Shown here: positions 34,377 to 43,998 of the stretch, one piece after another | Numbering within the stretch: position 1 is the stretch's first letter | Layout: every line of letters begins with the position of its first letter | DNA from: Thermoleophilaceae bacterium | Lineage (GTDB): Bacteria > Actinomycetota > Thermoleophilia > Solirubrobacterales > Thermoleophilaceae | Reading direction: 5' to 3' | Assembly: GCA_025928265.1 (NCBI GenBank) | Contig: JAICJV010000001.1 | Span: forward strand, 1-64,000 | Length of the DNA: 64,000 bases | Notes under the pieces: model-generated | Databases searched by the model: none | What the model was told of the DNA's origin: nothing | The model's input: only the letters and a program-made list of their open reading frames with translations | Program-made: the position numbers and the translations under genes

Positions 34377-36667
34377 GCCTCTCCCGCCGCCAGTGCCTGG
34401 ATCGTCTCCGGCATGATCGGCAGCGCCGCGATCTCGCGCCCGGGGGCGCCGAGCGCGTCGGCCACCGCGTTCGCGACAGTCCCGGCCGTGGCGATGATGC
34501 CGCCCTCGCCGCCACCCTTGACCCCGGCCAGCGGGTCCTCGCGGCTGGTGGTGCCGAGCTCGACGAGCTGGACCTCCATTGGCGGCATCTCGGCAGCGGT
34601 CGGCATCGCGTAGTCCATGAAGCTGGTGGACAGCGGCTGGCCGTCCGGGCCGTACGAGAACTCCTCGAAGAGCGCGCCCGCGAGGCCCTGGACCGCCGCG
34701 CCCTGCACCTGGCCCTCCAGCGTCTGCGGGTTGACCGCCTTGCCGACCTCGTAGGCGATCGCGTAGCGCTCGAGCGCGACTCCGCCGGACTCGCGATCGA
34801 CGGCGACGACGCCCACGTTGGCGCCCGCGAGGATGTGCGAGCCGCCCTCGGGCTCGTAGCGGTAGTGGCCCTCCACGCCGAGCTCGCCGAGCGGCACCTC
34901 GAGCTTCCGGCGGCCCTCGCGCACGCGCGCCACGCCGCCCTCGATCTTCACGAGCTCGGGCGGCGCCTCGAAGTGGTCGGCGGCCGCCGTGCGCGCGGCC
35001 TCGTGCAGCTCGCGGATCGCGCCCGTGATCGCATACCCGCCCCACACGGTGGCCCGGCTCGAGAATGCGCCCTGGCCCTCCGGCACGGTGGCGGTGTCCT
35101 GGTAGCGCACCGCCACGCGCTCGATCGGCACCTCGAGCAGATCGGCCGCCACCTGGGAGAGCACGGTCTCCACGCCCTGCCCCACCGACGCGACGCCGAC
35201 ATGGGCGGTGAACGTGCCGTCGGCCTCGGCCACGATGCGCGCCTGCTCGAAGACCCCCGGGTTGCCCATCTCGATGAAGGCGGACACACCCAGGCCGGCA
35301 CATTCGCCGCGTCCCCGGCGGGCGTCCACCTCGGCGCGGAGCTTCTTGTAGCCCACGCGCCGGAGCAGCCCCTCGAAGACGCGCGGGAAGTCGCCCTCGT
35401 CGTAGAGCACCGGCTTGCCCGTGTCGACGTCGGGCAGGCCGCTGTCGTACGGCATGTCCTTCGGCGTCACCAGGTTGCGGCGGCGCATCTCCGCGGGGTC
35501 GAGGCCGATCTCCCGCGCGACGAGGTCGACCATCCGCTCGCGCACGAACGTCGGCTCGTACTGCCCCGGGCCGCGGTAGGTGCCGGACGGCGTCTTGTTG
35601 CTGAGCACGGTCCCCGCCTCCGCGTAGTACGCCTTCCAGCGGTAGGGGCCGGGGATGTGGTTGAGCATCAGCATCGGCAACAGGACGCTGCCGTGCGTGC
35701 GCGCGTACGCGCCCTGGTTCCACCACGCGCGCGCCCGGAACCCCAGCAGCTCGCCGTCGTCGGCGGCGCCGTACTCGACCTCCCACTCCTGCTCGCGCGA
35801 GTGGTTGAGGGCGAGCAGGTTCTCGCGGCGGTCCTCGACCCACTTCACGGGGCGGCGCAGCTCGATCGCGAGCCACGGGATCACGTAGTCCTCCGGGTAG
35901 AACTCGCCGCGGGCGCCGAAGCCCCCGCCCACGTCGCCCTCGATGCAGCGGATCCGCTCCTCCGGCATCTCGAGCATGCCCGCGAGGATCTTGCGGTTGA
36001 AGTGCTTGACCTTCGCCGCCCCCCACACCGTGAGGCCGGCCTCGTCGTCCCACTCCGCGAGCAGGCAGCGCATCTCCATCGGCACCGCGCCGTGCCGCGC
36101 GACGCGGAAGCGCTGCTTGACGCGCACCGGCGCGGCCTGGAGCAGCCCGTCGAGGTCGTCGCCGTGGCTCACCTCGACGCGGTCGATGACGTTGGTCCCG
36201 ACCTCGGGAATCAGCAGCGACGCATCCGGCTCGGCGGCGTCGAGCGCGTCGAGGACGGGGGGAAGCGGCTCGATGTCGAGCAGGACGTCGTCGGCGGCGT
36301 CCTCGGCCAGGTACGCGCTCGTGGCCACCACCACGGCCACGGGGTCGCCCACGTAGCGCACGCGATCGCGGGCGAGCGGCGCCTGGAGCGCCCGCTCGGC
36401 GTTAGGAGTCGGGAACAGGCGGATCGGCACGTCCACCTCCGGCAGGTCGGCGGCGGTGATCACCCGGACCACGCCCGGGCGCGCCTCGGCAGCGGAGGTA
36501 TCCACCCCGCGCACGATTCCGTGGCTCACGTGGCTGCGAACGACGTGGGCGTGGAGCTGGCCCGCCCGGTCGAGGTCGTCGGCGTACCTGCCGGTCCCGG
36601 TCAGCAGCCTTCGGTCCTCGACTCGCGGGACCGACCGGCCCACGTAAGCCTGCGTCCGCGTCGCCAC
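34373..36667 (-). CDS. Molybdenum hydroxylase large subunit 3
   Basis: XDH-family catalytic subunit of 764 residues, first gene of a five-gene operon (large subunits 3 and 2, two amidohydrolases, M20). Motifs: GRSVPRVEDRRLLTGTGRYA, GDVGGGFGARGEFYPEDY, GTYRGPGQYEPTFVRERM, ASVGQGVETVL and GVKGGGEGGI with the catalytic Glu. Closest in the window to large subunit 2. GTG 36667 is preceded by AAGGAGAGG. The island site lies 50 bases upstream. Confidence 0.92.
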   Translation of the reverse strand: MATRTQAYVGRSVPRVEDRRLLTGTGRYADDLDRAGQLHAHVVRSHVSHGIVRGVDTSAAEARPGVVRVITAADLPEVDVPIRLFPTPNAERALQAPLARDRVRYVGDPVAVVVATSAYLAEDAADDVLLDIEPLPPVLDALDAAEPDASLLIPEVGTNVIDRVEVSHGDDLDGLLQAAPVRVKQRFRVARHGAVPMEMRCLLAEWDDEAGLTVWGAAKVKHFNRKILAGMLEMPEERIRCIEGDVGGGFGARGEFYPEDYVIPWLAIELRRPVKWVEDRRENLLALNHSREQEWEVEYGAADDGELLGFRARAWWNQGAYARTHGSVLLPMLMLNHIPGPYRWKAYYAEAGTVLSNKTPSGTYRGPGQYEPTFVRERMVDLVAREIGLDPAEMRRRNLVTPKDMPYDSGLPDVDTGKPVLYDEGDFPRVFEGLLRRVGYKKLRAEVDARRGRGECAGLGVSAFIEMGNPGVFEQARIVAEADGTFTAHVGVASVGQGVETVLSQVAADLLEVPIERVAVRYQDTATVPEGQGAFSSRATVWGGYAITGAIRELHEAARTAAADHFEAPPELVKIEGGVARVREGRRKLEVPLGELGVEGHYRYEPEGGSHILAGANVGVVAVDRESGGVALERYAIAYEVGKAVNPQTLEGQVQGAAVQGLAGALFEEFSYGPDGQPLSTSFMDYAMPTAAEMPPMEVQLVELGTTSREDPLAGVKGGGEGGIIATAGTVANAVADALGAPGREIAALPIMPETIQALAAGEA

Positions 36668-36716
36668 CGGCTACCACCTCTCCTTCGCGTCCCTCAAAGG
36701 CGCCGACTTGGTGATT

Positions 36717-36732
36717 GGTCAATCGTAATACG
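36717..36732 (-). promoter_or_regulatory. Island regulatory site C
   Basis: On the minus strand the sequence reads CGTATTACGATTGACC, a copy of the shared 16-base site, 50 bases before the start of large subunit 3. TATTAC within it could serve as a -10 element for this operon. Confidence 0.55.
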
Positions 36733-36748
36733 TTTGCGGAGTGCGGGC

Positions 36749-36774
36749 GCCCGAGCGCTCGGGCCTGCCCGGGC
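36749..36774. terminator. GC-rich palindromes, possible terminator of large subunit 4
   Basis: GCCCGAGCGCTCGGGC at 36749-36764 is a perfect 16-base palindrome, followed by GCCCGGGC at 36767-36774. They lie between the stop of large subunit 4 and the promoter of large subunit 3, both on the minus strand. No T-run follows, so this would not be a classic intrinsic terminator; an operator is the alternative. Confidence 0.35.
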
Positions 36775-36837
36775 GCACGCCCCCCGGGCGCAGTATCGAA
36801 GGCGCGCCCCGAGTGATCATCGGGAGAACGCGCCAGT

Positions 36838-36855
36838 CGCTAGCGGGTTTTCCCG
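36838..36855. repeat. Dispersed palindromic 3'-end element, copy 1
   Basis: CGCTAGCGGGTTTTCCCG overlaps the last codons and the stop of large subunit 4 and contains the hairpin CGGG-TTTT-CCCG. The same string, with a five-base insertion, recurs at 49223-49245 at the end of another minus-strand gene. Confidence 0.45.
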
Positions 36856-39164
36856 TCCTCCAGCGCCCGCCGCACGACCTCCGGCGTCACCGGCAGCTCG
36901 TTCAGCTCGACGCCCAGAGCGTCCGCCACCGCGTTGGCGATCGCCGCCGGCGGACCCAGCGTGCCCCCTTCGCCCACGCCCTTGGCGCCGTTCACCGAGT
37001 CGGGCGACGGGATCTCGAGGTGCTCGAGTTCGACCGCGGGAAGGTCCGTGGCCGTCGGGACGAGGTAGTCCATCAGCGACGCCGTCACGAGCTGGCCCTG
37101 CGGGTCGTAGACGAGCGACTCGAACAGGGCGCCGCCGATGCCCTGCGCGATCGCACCGTGTGCCTGACCGTCGACGATCGCGGGATTGATGATCGTCCCG
37201 CAGTCCTCCGCCACCACGTAGCGCAGCACCCGCACGTCGCCCGTGTCGGGCGTGACCTCGACCTTGCAGACGTGCGTGGCGTAGGGATAGACCGTCCGAG
37301 GCGGGTCGAACGACGCGTTCACGTCGAAGCGCGCGGTGTCGCCGGCGGCCAGCTCGGCGATCGCGACGCCGCGGCTGGGCGAGCCGCGGACGCTCACCCG
37401 CCCGGGGACGATCTCGAGATCGCCAGCCGCCGCCTCGAGCCGGTCGGCCGCGGCCTGCAGCAACCTGGCCCGGAGCTCGTCCGCCGCCGCCGCGACTGCG
37501 CCGCCGCCGCTCACCGCGCTGCGGCTGGCGAACGTCCCCGTGCCGTCGCCGGGCCCCGCACTCGTGTCGGAGCGCGCCACGGTCACCTCCTCGACGTCCA
37601 CACCCAGGGCCGCCGCCGCGAGCTGCGCGAAGGTGGTGGCCACGCCCTGGCCGATCGCGGGCAGCGTCGTCCAGACGGTGACCCGCCCCTCGTCGTCGAG
37701 CCGCATCCAGGCGCTGTCGTGCCCCGCGATGCCCACCATGCCGCGGCCGTGGAACACCTGCGAGCCCATGCCGGTGTACTCGACGTAGCACGCGATGCCG
37801 AGCCCGAGCACGCGCCCGTCGGCGCGCGCCGCGCGCTGCTCCTCGCGAAAGCCGTCGTAGCCGATCGCGGCCAGGGCGCGCTCGAGCGCCTGTCCGTAGT
37901 CGCCGCTGTCGTAGCGCTGGTGGGAGACCGTCGTGTAGGGAAGCTCGTCGGGCGTGAGGAGGTTGCGCCGCCGGACCTCGCCGCGGTCGATCGTGAGCTC
38001 GGCTGCGATCAGGTCCATGAGCCGCTCGTGCACGAACGCCGACACGGGCAGGCCGACACCGCGGTAGGCACCCTCGGGCCCCTTGGTCGTGCAGACCGCG
38101 CGCGTGCGCGCGCGGTAGTTCTCCAGGCGGTACGGGCCGGGGATCATCGCGGGGGTGCCGAGTGCCTCGAGGATGTGGCCGTGCGGGTAGACGCCGTACG
38201 CCCCCATGTCGCACACCACGTCGGCGTCGATCGCCAGGAGACGCCCCTCGGCATCGGCGGCCGCGCGCACGCTCACCACCTGGTTGCGCGCGTGGCTCGA
38301 GGCCAGCAGGTTCTCGCTGCGGTCCTCGAGCCACTTGACGGGACGGCCGAGCTCGAGCGCGAGCCACGCCGTGAGGATCTCCTCCGGGTAGGCGTGCGCC
38401 TTCTGGCCGAACCCGCCGCCCACGTCCATCGTGGCCACGCTCACGCGCTCGCGCGGGAGGCCCAGCAGCTCGGCGACGACGCCCGCCAGCCGGTGCGGGA
38501 TCTGCGTGGAGGCCCAGACGCGCACGCCGCCGTCGCCGTCGGGCGCGGCGACCGCGCCGCGGTTCTCCATCGGCGTGGCCGAGTAGCGCGGCGAGCGGAA
38601 CGTGCGCTCCACGACGGCCGCGGCGCGGTCGAACGCAGCGTCAACGTCACCCGCCGCCAGGGTCGAGTCGAACAGCACGTTCGTGCTGTGGTCGTGCAGC
38701 GGCTCGGCGTCGACCGCCTCGAGCACGTCCACGACCGCCGGCAGCGCTTCGAGGTCGGCGTCCACGAGGTCGGCGCCGTCCTCGGCGGCGTAGGGGCTCT
38801 CACCGACGACCACCGCCAGCGGCTCGCCGACGAAGCGGACGGCCGCGCCCGCGAGCAGGGGCCGCGGCGGCGACCAGGCCTCCGGGTTCTCGATCGGCGG
38901 ATGGAGCGGGCCCAGCGGGATGTCGGCGGCGCCGAACGCCGCCACCACTCCCGGCGTCGCGCGTGCCGCGCTCAGGTCGACCCCGCGCACGCTCGCGTGC
39001 GCCAGCGCGCTGCGGAAGAATCGCGCGTGCACCATCCGGTCGAGCTCGATGTCGTCCACGAACTCGGCGCGACCGGTCAGGAGCGGCCGGTCCTCGACGC
39101 GCAGCATGCGCCGGCCGATTGGGCCCGCGTCGGACGTCGCGTTTCCCGAGCTGCGCATGCTCAT
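36840..39164 (-). CDS. Molybdenum hydroxylase large subunit 4
   Basis: XDH-family catalytic subunit of 774 residues of a second subgroup, with large subunit 5 as closest relative: both have GGGFGQKAHAYPEE or GGGFGQKAHVFPEE, GAYRGVGLPV followed by FVHER, and PAIGQGVATTFAQ. The catalytic Glu is in GAKGVGEGGT. It is transcribed alone. ATG 39164 abuts site B; a second ATG at 39158 is more compatible with a transcript starting in or just after that site. It is divergent from large subunit 5. Confidence 0.92.
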   Translation of the reverse strand: MSMRSSGNATSDAGPIGRRMLRVEDRPLLTGRAEFVDDIELDRMVHARFFRSALAHASVRGVDLSAARATPGVVAAFGAADIPLGPLHPPIENPEAWSPPRPLLAGAAVRFVGEPLAVVVGESPYAAEDGADLVDADLEALPAVVDVLEAVDAEPLHDHSTNVLFDSTLAAGDVDAAFDRAAAVVERTFRSPRYSATPMENRGAVAAPDGDGGVRVWASTQIPHRLAGVVAELLGLPRERVSVATMDVGGGFGQKAHAYPEEILTAWLALELGRPVKWLEDRSENLLASSHARNQVVSVRAAADAEGRLLAIDADVVCDMGAYGVYPHGHILEALGTPAMIPGPYRLENYRARTRAVCTTKGPEGAYRGVGLPVSAFVHERLMDLIAAELTIDRGEVRRRNLLTPDELPYTTVSHQRYDSGDYGQALERALAAIGYDGFREEQRAARADGRVLGLGIACYVEYTGMGSQVFHGRGMVGIAGHDSAWMRLDDEGRVTVWTTLPAIGQGVATTFAQLAAAALGVDVEEVTVARSDTSAGPGDGTGTFASRSAVSGGGAVAAAADELRARLLQAAADRLEAAAGDLEIVPGRVSVRGSPSRGVAIAELAAGDTARFDVNASFDPPRTVYPYATHVCKVEVTPDTGDVRVLRYVVAEDCGTIINPAIVDGQAHGAIAQGIGGALFESLVYDPQGQLVTASLMDYLVPTATDLPAVELEHLEIPSPDSVNGAKGVGEGGTLGPPAAIANAVADALGVELNELPVTPEVVRRALEDGKTR

Positions 39165-39165
39165 A

Positions 39166-39181
39166 GGTATAATGTCGGACC
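39166..39181 (+). promoter_or_regulatory. Island regulatory site B
   Basis: GGTATAATGTCGGACC, a copy of the shared 16-base site with four-base inverted ends (GGT/ACC core) and an exact TATAAT hexamer at 39168-39173. It lies between the divergent large-subunit 4 and 5 genes, directly next to the start codon of the former. Confidence 0.6.
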
Positions 39182-39284
39182 TTACTCCGCCCGTCGAGGC
39201 TCAGCGCAGATTCCCACACCGCGCCGAAAAGATCACGAGACGCCCCCACCTGCGGACACGCTTCCCCGGCAGATCGGGCGCCGC

Positions 39285-41546
39285 GTGCCGCGAGTCGAGG
39301 ACGACGCACTCCTTCGCGGCGCCGCGCGCTTCCTCGACGACCTGACGCCGGACGGGACGCTGCACCTGGCGTTCGCCCGCAGTTCGTACGCGCACGCGCA
39401 GATAGACGGCGTCGACGTGAGCGGGGCGGCCGCCATGCCCGGCGTGGAGCTCGCGTTCGGGCCGGACGACCTCGGCGGCGTCCCGCCGCTCGTGCCCGAG
39501 CTTGCGCGACCCGGCGCGGCGCGCGTGGAGCGGCCGGTGCTGGCGGGCCGGCGCGCGCGCTTCGTGGGTGAGCCGCTGGCCGCGGCGGTCGCGACCACGC
39601 CGTACCTCGCCGAGGATGCCGCCGAGGCGATCACCGTCGACTACCGGCCGCTTGCGGCGATCGCGACCATCGACGACGCGCTCGACGACGCGCTGCCGGC
39701 GCTGCACGGCGAGGACAACGTCATCTTCCGCGAAGAGCGCGAGGAGGGCGACGTGGACGCCGCGTGCGCCGAGGCCGCGGTGGTGGTGGAGCGCACGTTC
39801 CGCAACCCGCGCTACAGCGCCGCCCCGATGGAGAATCGCGGCGTGCTGGGCGTCCCCGACGGCGACGGGCTCGTGCTGTGGTCGGGGACCCAGATCCCGC
39901 ACATCCTCGAGGAGACGCTCGCCGCGCTGCTCGGGCTCAAGGGCCGCGTGCGCGTGCGCTGCCCCGACATCGGCGGTGGCTTCGGCCAGAAGGCGCACGT
40001 CTTCCCCGAGGAGATCGCCGTCGCCTGGGCCGCGCTGCGGCTCGGCCGGCCCGTGAAGTGGGTCGAGGACCGGCGCGAGAACCTGATCGGCTCTGCGCAC
40101 GCCCGCGAGCAGCGCGTGCGCGCACGCGCCGCGGCCGACCGCGACGGCCGGCTGCTCGCGCTGGACGCCGACGTCTACTGCGACGTGGGCGCGTACGGGA
40201 TCTTCCCGTGGGGCCAGCTGCTCGAGTCGCTCGGCACGCCGGCCATCCTGCCCGGCCCGTATGACCTGCGCAACTACCGCTACTCGACCCACTCGCTCGC
40301 CACCAACAAGGCGCCGCAGGGCGCCTACCGCGGCGTCGGGCTGCCGGTGGCGGCCTTCGTCCACGAGCGGATGATGGACGTGCTGGCCGCCGAGCTCGGC
40401 ATCGACCGCGCGGAGATCCGGCGCCGCAACTACGTGCCGCGCGAGAGCTTCCCCTACGGGACCGTGAGCGGCCTGCGCTACGACAGCGGCAACTACGCAG
40501 GCGCGCTCGACGCCGCGCTCGAGGCGGTCGGCTACGACGGCTTCGCAGCCGAGCGCGAACGCGCGAGGAGCGAGGGCCGGCGACTCGGCATCGGGATCGC
40601 CTCCTACGTGGAATGGACCGGCACGAACTCCGAGACCTACCGCCTGCGCGGGATGACGAACGTCCGCGGCTTCGACGCCGGCCGCGTCGCCGTGAACGCC
40701 GACGGCAGCGTCTCGGTGTGGACGAGCTGTCCCGCGATCGGCCAGGGCGTGGCCACCACCTTCGCGCAGGTCGTCGCCGAGCATCTCGGCGTCCCGTTCG
40801 AGACCGTGCGGACCCAGCTCGTGGACACGGCGGAGTCGCCACCGGGCAGCGGCAGCTTCGCGAGCCGCAGCGCGATCAGTGCGGGCGGCGCGCTGATCTC
40901 CGTCTCCACGCAGCTGCGCGAACGCATCCTCGCCACCGCGGCAGGCGTCCTCGAGGCCAATCCGCGCGACGTGACGATCGAGGACGGCCGCGTGGGCGTG
41001 CGCGGATCGCCGGCAGCATCGCTGTCGCTGGCGGAGGTGGCTGCCGCCGCCGAACCCGGGCACCTCGACATCGGCGAGCCCTACGACCCGCCCGAGACGG
41101 CCTACCCGTACGCGACCCACGCGTGCGTGGTCGAGGTCGACGACGACACGGGCGACGTGCGCATCGTGCGCTACGTCGTGGCCGAGGACTGCGGCCCCGA
41201 GATCAACCCGATCGTGGTCGACGGCCAGGTTCACGGCGCCACGGCCCAGGGCATCGGCGGCGCGCTGTATGAGGCGCTGCGCTACGGCGACGACGGCCAG
41301 GCCGTCACCGCGAGCTTCATGGACTACCTGGTCCCGACCGCGTGCGAGATGCCGGCGATGACCGTGCGCCACCTGGAGACACCCGCGCCCGACGTGCGCG
41401 GCGGCGTGAAGGGAGTCGGCGAGGGCGGGACGCTGGCACCACCCGGCGCGCTGGCGAACGCCGTGTCCGATGCGCTCGGCACCGAGATCAACGAGCTGCC
41501 GATCCAGCCCGGGCTGGTGCTCGGCGCGCGCCGCGGTCGGCGCTAG
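39285..41546 (+). CDS. Molybdenum hydroxylase large subunit 5 (start uncertain)
   Basis: XDH-family catalytic subunit, about 753 residues from GTG 39285. Motifs: GGGFGQKAHVFPEE, GAYRGVGLPVAAFVHERMMD, PAIGQGVATTFAQ, and the catalytic Glu in GVKGVGEGGT. Paired with large subunit 4 in sequence and divergent from it. The start is a problem: similarity to subunit 4 (IGRR before the RVED block) continues upstream of GTG 39285, but that frame holds no ATG, GTG or TTG back to site B. The ATG at 39172 is in another frame. One missing base in the C5 run at 39243-39247 would join the two frames. Alternatively the protein simply starts at the GTG. Confidence 0.85.
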   Translation: MPRVEDDALLRGAARFLDDLTPDGTLHLAFARSSYAHAQIDGVDVSGAAAMPGVELAFGPDDLGGVPPLVPELARPGAARVERPVLAGRRARFVGEPLAAAVATTPYLAEDAAEAITVDYRPLAAIATIDDALDDALPALHGEDNVIFREEREEGDVDAACAEAAVVVERTFRNPRYSAAPMENRGVLGVPDGDGLVLWSGTQIPHILEETLAALLGLKGRVRVRCPDIGGGFGQKAHVFPEEIAVAWAALRLGRPVKWVEDRRENLIGSAHAREQRVRARAAADRDGRLLALDADVYCDVGAYGIFPWGQLLESLGTPAILPGPYDLRNYRYSTHSLATNKAPQGAYRGVGLPVAAFVHERMMDVLAAELGIDRAEIRRRNYVPRESFPYGTVSGLRYDSGNYAGALDAALEAVGYDGFAAERERARSEGRRLGIGIASYVEWTGTNSETYRLRGMTNVRGFDAGRVAVNADGSVSVWTSCPAIGQGVATTFAQVVAEHLGVPFETVRTQLVDTAESPPGSGSFASRSAISAGGALISVSTQLRERILATAAGVLEANPRDVTIEDGRVGVRGSPAASLSLAEVAAAAEPGHLDIGEPYDPPETAYPYATHACVVEVDDDTGDVRIVRYVVAEDCGPEINPIVVDGQVHGATAQGIGGALYEALRYGDDGQAVTASFMDYLVPTACEMPAMTVRHLETPAPDVRGGVKGVGEGGTLAPPGALANAVSDALGTEINELPIQPGLVLGARRGRR

Positions 41547-41573
41547 TGCCGTGGTTCCTTGATTCGCGCGCAC

Positions 41574-41610
41574 CTTCTCGGTGTCTGGACGCGCCCGGCC
41601 ACTCGAGAAG
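41574..41610. terminator. Weak inverted repeat between convergent genes
   Basis: CTTCTCG at 41574-41580 and CGAGAAG at 41604-41610 are perfect inverted arms with a 23-base spacer, in the 91-base gap between two convergent large-subunit genes. It could stop both transcripts, but the long loop makes this uncertain. Confidence 0.3.
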
Positions 41611-41637
41611 CTGAAGCCGAATTAATGACTCACGACA

Positions 41638-43998
41638 CTAGGCGCCGGCCAGCGCGCCGATCACCCACGAGGGCGTGATCGGCGTGTGGTTCGCCGACAC
41701 GCCGAGCGGCCGCAGCGCGTCGTTCACGGCCGCGACGATCGCGGCGGGCGAGTTCACGGCGCCGCCCTCGCCCATCCCCTTGAACCCGCCCGGCACGTAG
41801 GGGCTCGGCGACTCGAGGTGGCGTACCTCCACGGGCGGCAGCTCCGCCGCGGTGGGCACCAGGTAGTCCATGAAGCTGCCGGCCACGAGGTTGCCAGCGT
41901 CGTCGTAGGCGAGGTGCTCGAAGAGCGCGCCGCCGATGCCCTGGGCCACCCCGCCCGTCACCTGGCCCTCGACGATCATCGGGTTGACGACGGTTCCGCA
42001 GTCCTCGGACACGACGTAGCGCAACACGTGCACCGCCCCGGTCTCGGCATCCAGCTCGACCAGCGCGGCGTGCGCCGAGCTGGCGAACGTGCCGGGGTCG
42101 GGCGGCATGAACCGCCGCGTGACCTCGAGGCCCGGCTCCTCGCCGTCGGGAAGCAGGTCGGGCTCGAACGCGGCGCGGCGCGCCACTTCGCGGAAGCCCA
42201 CGCCGCGCGACGGAGTGCCGCGGACGCTGACGCGGCCGCCCGACAGCTCGAGGTCGCCCGCGTCCGCCTCCAGCATGTCGGCCGCCAGGCGCAGCACCTT
42301 CGCGCGGATGTCCCGCGCAGCCATGATCGTGGCGCCACCCGAGCAGATCGTGCTGCGGCTGGCCCAGGTCCCCAGGCCGTACGGCACGACCGACGTGTCG
42401 CCCCAGACCACCTGCACGTCGGCCGGATCGATGCCGAGCTCGTCGGCGGCGATCTGCGCGAACGTGGTCTCGTGGCCCTGGCCGTGGTTGTGCAGCCCCA
42501 CCGCCACGCGCACGCGCCCGTCCGGCTCGACGCGCATCGACGCGCTGTCGTAGCCGAGCGTGATCTCGAGCTTGCGTGAGGCGAGCGCCTGCGGCCCGTA
42601 CGCGGACTGCTCGATCGCCAGCGCCACGCCCACTCCCCGGTGCACGCCGCGGGCGCGCAGCTCCTCGTTCTCGGCGCGCGCCCGCTTCCAGTCGATCGCC
42701 TCCTCGAGCAGGTCGAGCATGCGGGCGTAGTCGCCGCTCTCGAGCCGCAGCCCGACCGCGGTCGTGTGCGGGAACTCGCGGATCAGGTTGCGCCGCCGGA
42801 TCTCGATCGGGTCGATCCCGAGCCGCGCCGCCAGCTCGTCCATCGCGCGCTCCATGCCCATGCACGCGATCACCCGCCCGACGCCCCGGTACGGGCCCAT
42901 CGGAGCTTTGTTCGTGACCACCGCGCGCACGCGGCGCGCATACGCGGGGATGTCGTACGGCCCGGTCACGTTCTCCGACGCCTGGCCCGAGTCGAGCGAC
43001 GCGCTGTACGGCCACGGCGCATAGGCGCCGTTCGCCGCCGCGATCTCGCTTGCCACCGCGTGCACGCGCCCGTCGGCATCGGCGGCCACGCGGATGCGGT
43101 GGAGCTGCTCGCGCCCGTGCGTGGTGGCGTGCAGGTCCTCGCCGCGGTCGCAGATCCAGCGGACCGGGCGCCGCACCAGCCGCGAGGCGGCGGCGATCGC
43201 GACGTCCTCGGGATAGAGGACGACCTTCGAGCCGAAGCCGCCGCCCATGTCGGGCGACACCACGCGCACCTTCGTCTCGGCCAGGCCCAGGTGCTTGGCA
43301 AGGCCGGTACGCGCGATGTGCGGAACCTGCGTCGAGAGCCACGCGGTGAGCTCCCCGGTGGCCTGGTCGAAGCTGGCCACCGCCACGCGCGTCTCCATCG
43401 CCACCGCGCAGTAGCGCTGCTGGCGGATCTCCAGCTCCACGATCTCGTGCGCGCCCGCGAACGCGCCGTCCACGTCGCCGGTCGTGGTCTCGAACTTGTT
43501 GAAGAGGTTGTCCGGCACCTCGTCGTGCACGACGGGCGCGCCGTCGGCCAGCGCGTCGTCGATCGACAGGACCGGCGGCAGGTCGCGGTAGTGCACGTCC
43601 ACGAGCTGCGCGGCGTCCTCCGCGCGGTAGCGGCTGTCCGCCACGACCAGCGCAACCGCCTCACCGGCGAGCCGCACCTTTCCCGTCGCGAGCACCGGCA
43701 TGTCGCACTCGGAGTAGCCCGGTCCTCCGTTTCGCGCGCGGATCGGCGACGCGATGCCCTCGAGGTCCGAGGCCACGATCACCGCCACCACGCCCGGCAT
43801 CGCGCGCGCGGCCTCCACGTCGATCGCCTCGATCTCCGCGTGCGCGCGTGTGCTGCGCGCGAACGCGGCCTCGAGCAGGCCGGCGGGGCGGACGTCGCTC
43901 ACGTAGCGCCCGCGACCTGTGAGCAGGCGCGCATCCTCGCTGCGCAGCACGCGAGCGCCCAGCGCTCGCGGCGCCGCGGTGCCCGGTGCGTGCTGCAT
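41638..43998 (-). CDS. Molybdenum hydroxylase large subunit 6, co-transcribed with ABC importer
   Basis: XDH-family catalytic subunit of 786 residues and the only member of its subgroup here: GARVLRSEDARLLTGRGRYV, DMGGGFGSKVVLYPED, GPYRGVGRVIACMGMERAMD, LHNHGQGHETTFAQ (HGQG instead of IGQG or VGQG) and GFKGMGEGGA with the catalytic Glu. ATG 43998 overlaps the permease stop by one base (TGATG), making it the fifth gene of the BMP-ABC importer operon, so its substrate is probably what that importer brings in, or a close product. Confidence 0.92.
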   Translation of the reverse strand: MQHAPGTAAPRALGARVLRSEDARLLTGRGRYVSDVRPAGLLEAAFARSTRAHAEIEAIDVEAARAMPGVVAVIVASDLEGIASPIRARNGGPGYSECDMPVLATGKVRLAGEAVALVVADSRYRAEDAAQLVDVHYRDLPPVLSIDDALADGAPVVHDEVPDNLFNKFETTTGDVDGAFAGAHEIVELEIRQQRYCAVAMETRVAVASFDQATGELTAWLSTQVPHIARTGLAKHLGLAETKVRVVSPDMGGGFGSKVVLYPEDVAIAAASRLVRRPVRWICDRGEDLHATTHGREQLHRIRVAADADGRVHAVASEIAAANGAYAPWPYSASLDSGQASENVTGPYDIPAYARRVRAVVTNKAPMGPYRGVGRVIACMGMERAMDELAARLGIDPIEIRRRNLIREFPHTTAVGLRLESGDYARMLDLLEEAIDWKRARAENEELRARGVHRGVGVALAIEQSAYGPQALASRKLEITLGYDSASMRVEPDGRVRVAVGLHNHGQGHETTFAQIAADELGIDPADVQVVWGDTSVVPYGLGTWASRSTICSGGATIMAARDIRAKVLRLAADMLEADAGDLELSGGRVSVRGTPSRGVGFREVARRAAFEPDLLPDGEEPGLEVTRRFMPPDPGTFASSAHAALVELDAETGAVHVLRYVVSEDCGTVVNPMIVEGQVTGGVAQGIGGALFEHLAYDDAGNLVAGSFMDYLVPTAAELPPVEVRHLESPSPYVPGGFKGMGEGGAVNSPAAIVAAVNDALRPLGVSANHTPITPSWVIGALAGA

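Noticed and set aside
39172-39345. ATG 39172 as the straightforward start of large subunit 5
   Set aside because: It is in a different frame from the coding sequence. It would need a one-base sequence error, so it is reported only as an alternative.
24347-43998. Calling the large subunits CO dehydrogenases because CoxG-like proteins are nearby
   Set aside because: None has the Ser-Cys active-site loop (AYRCSFR) of true CO dehydrogenases; the loops read YRAPG, YRGPG, YRGVG or similar, and no coxD/E/F-type genes are present.
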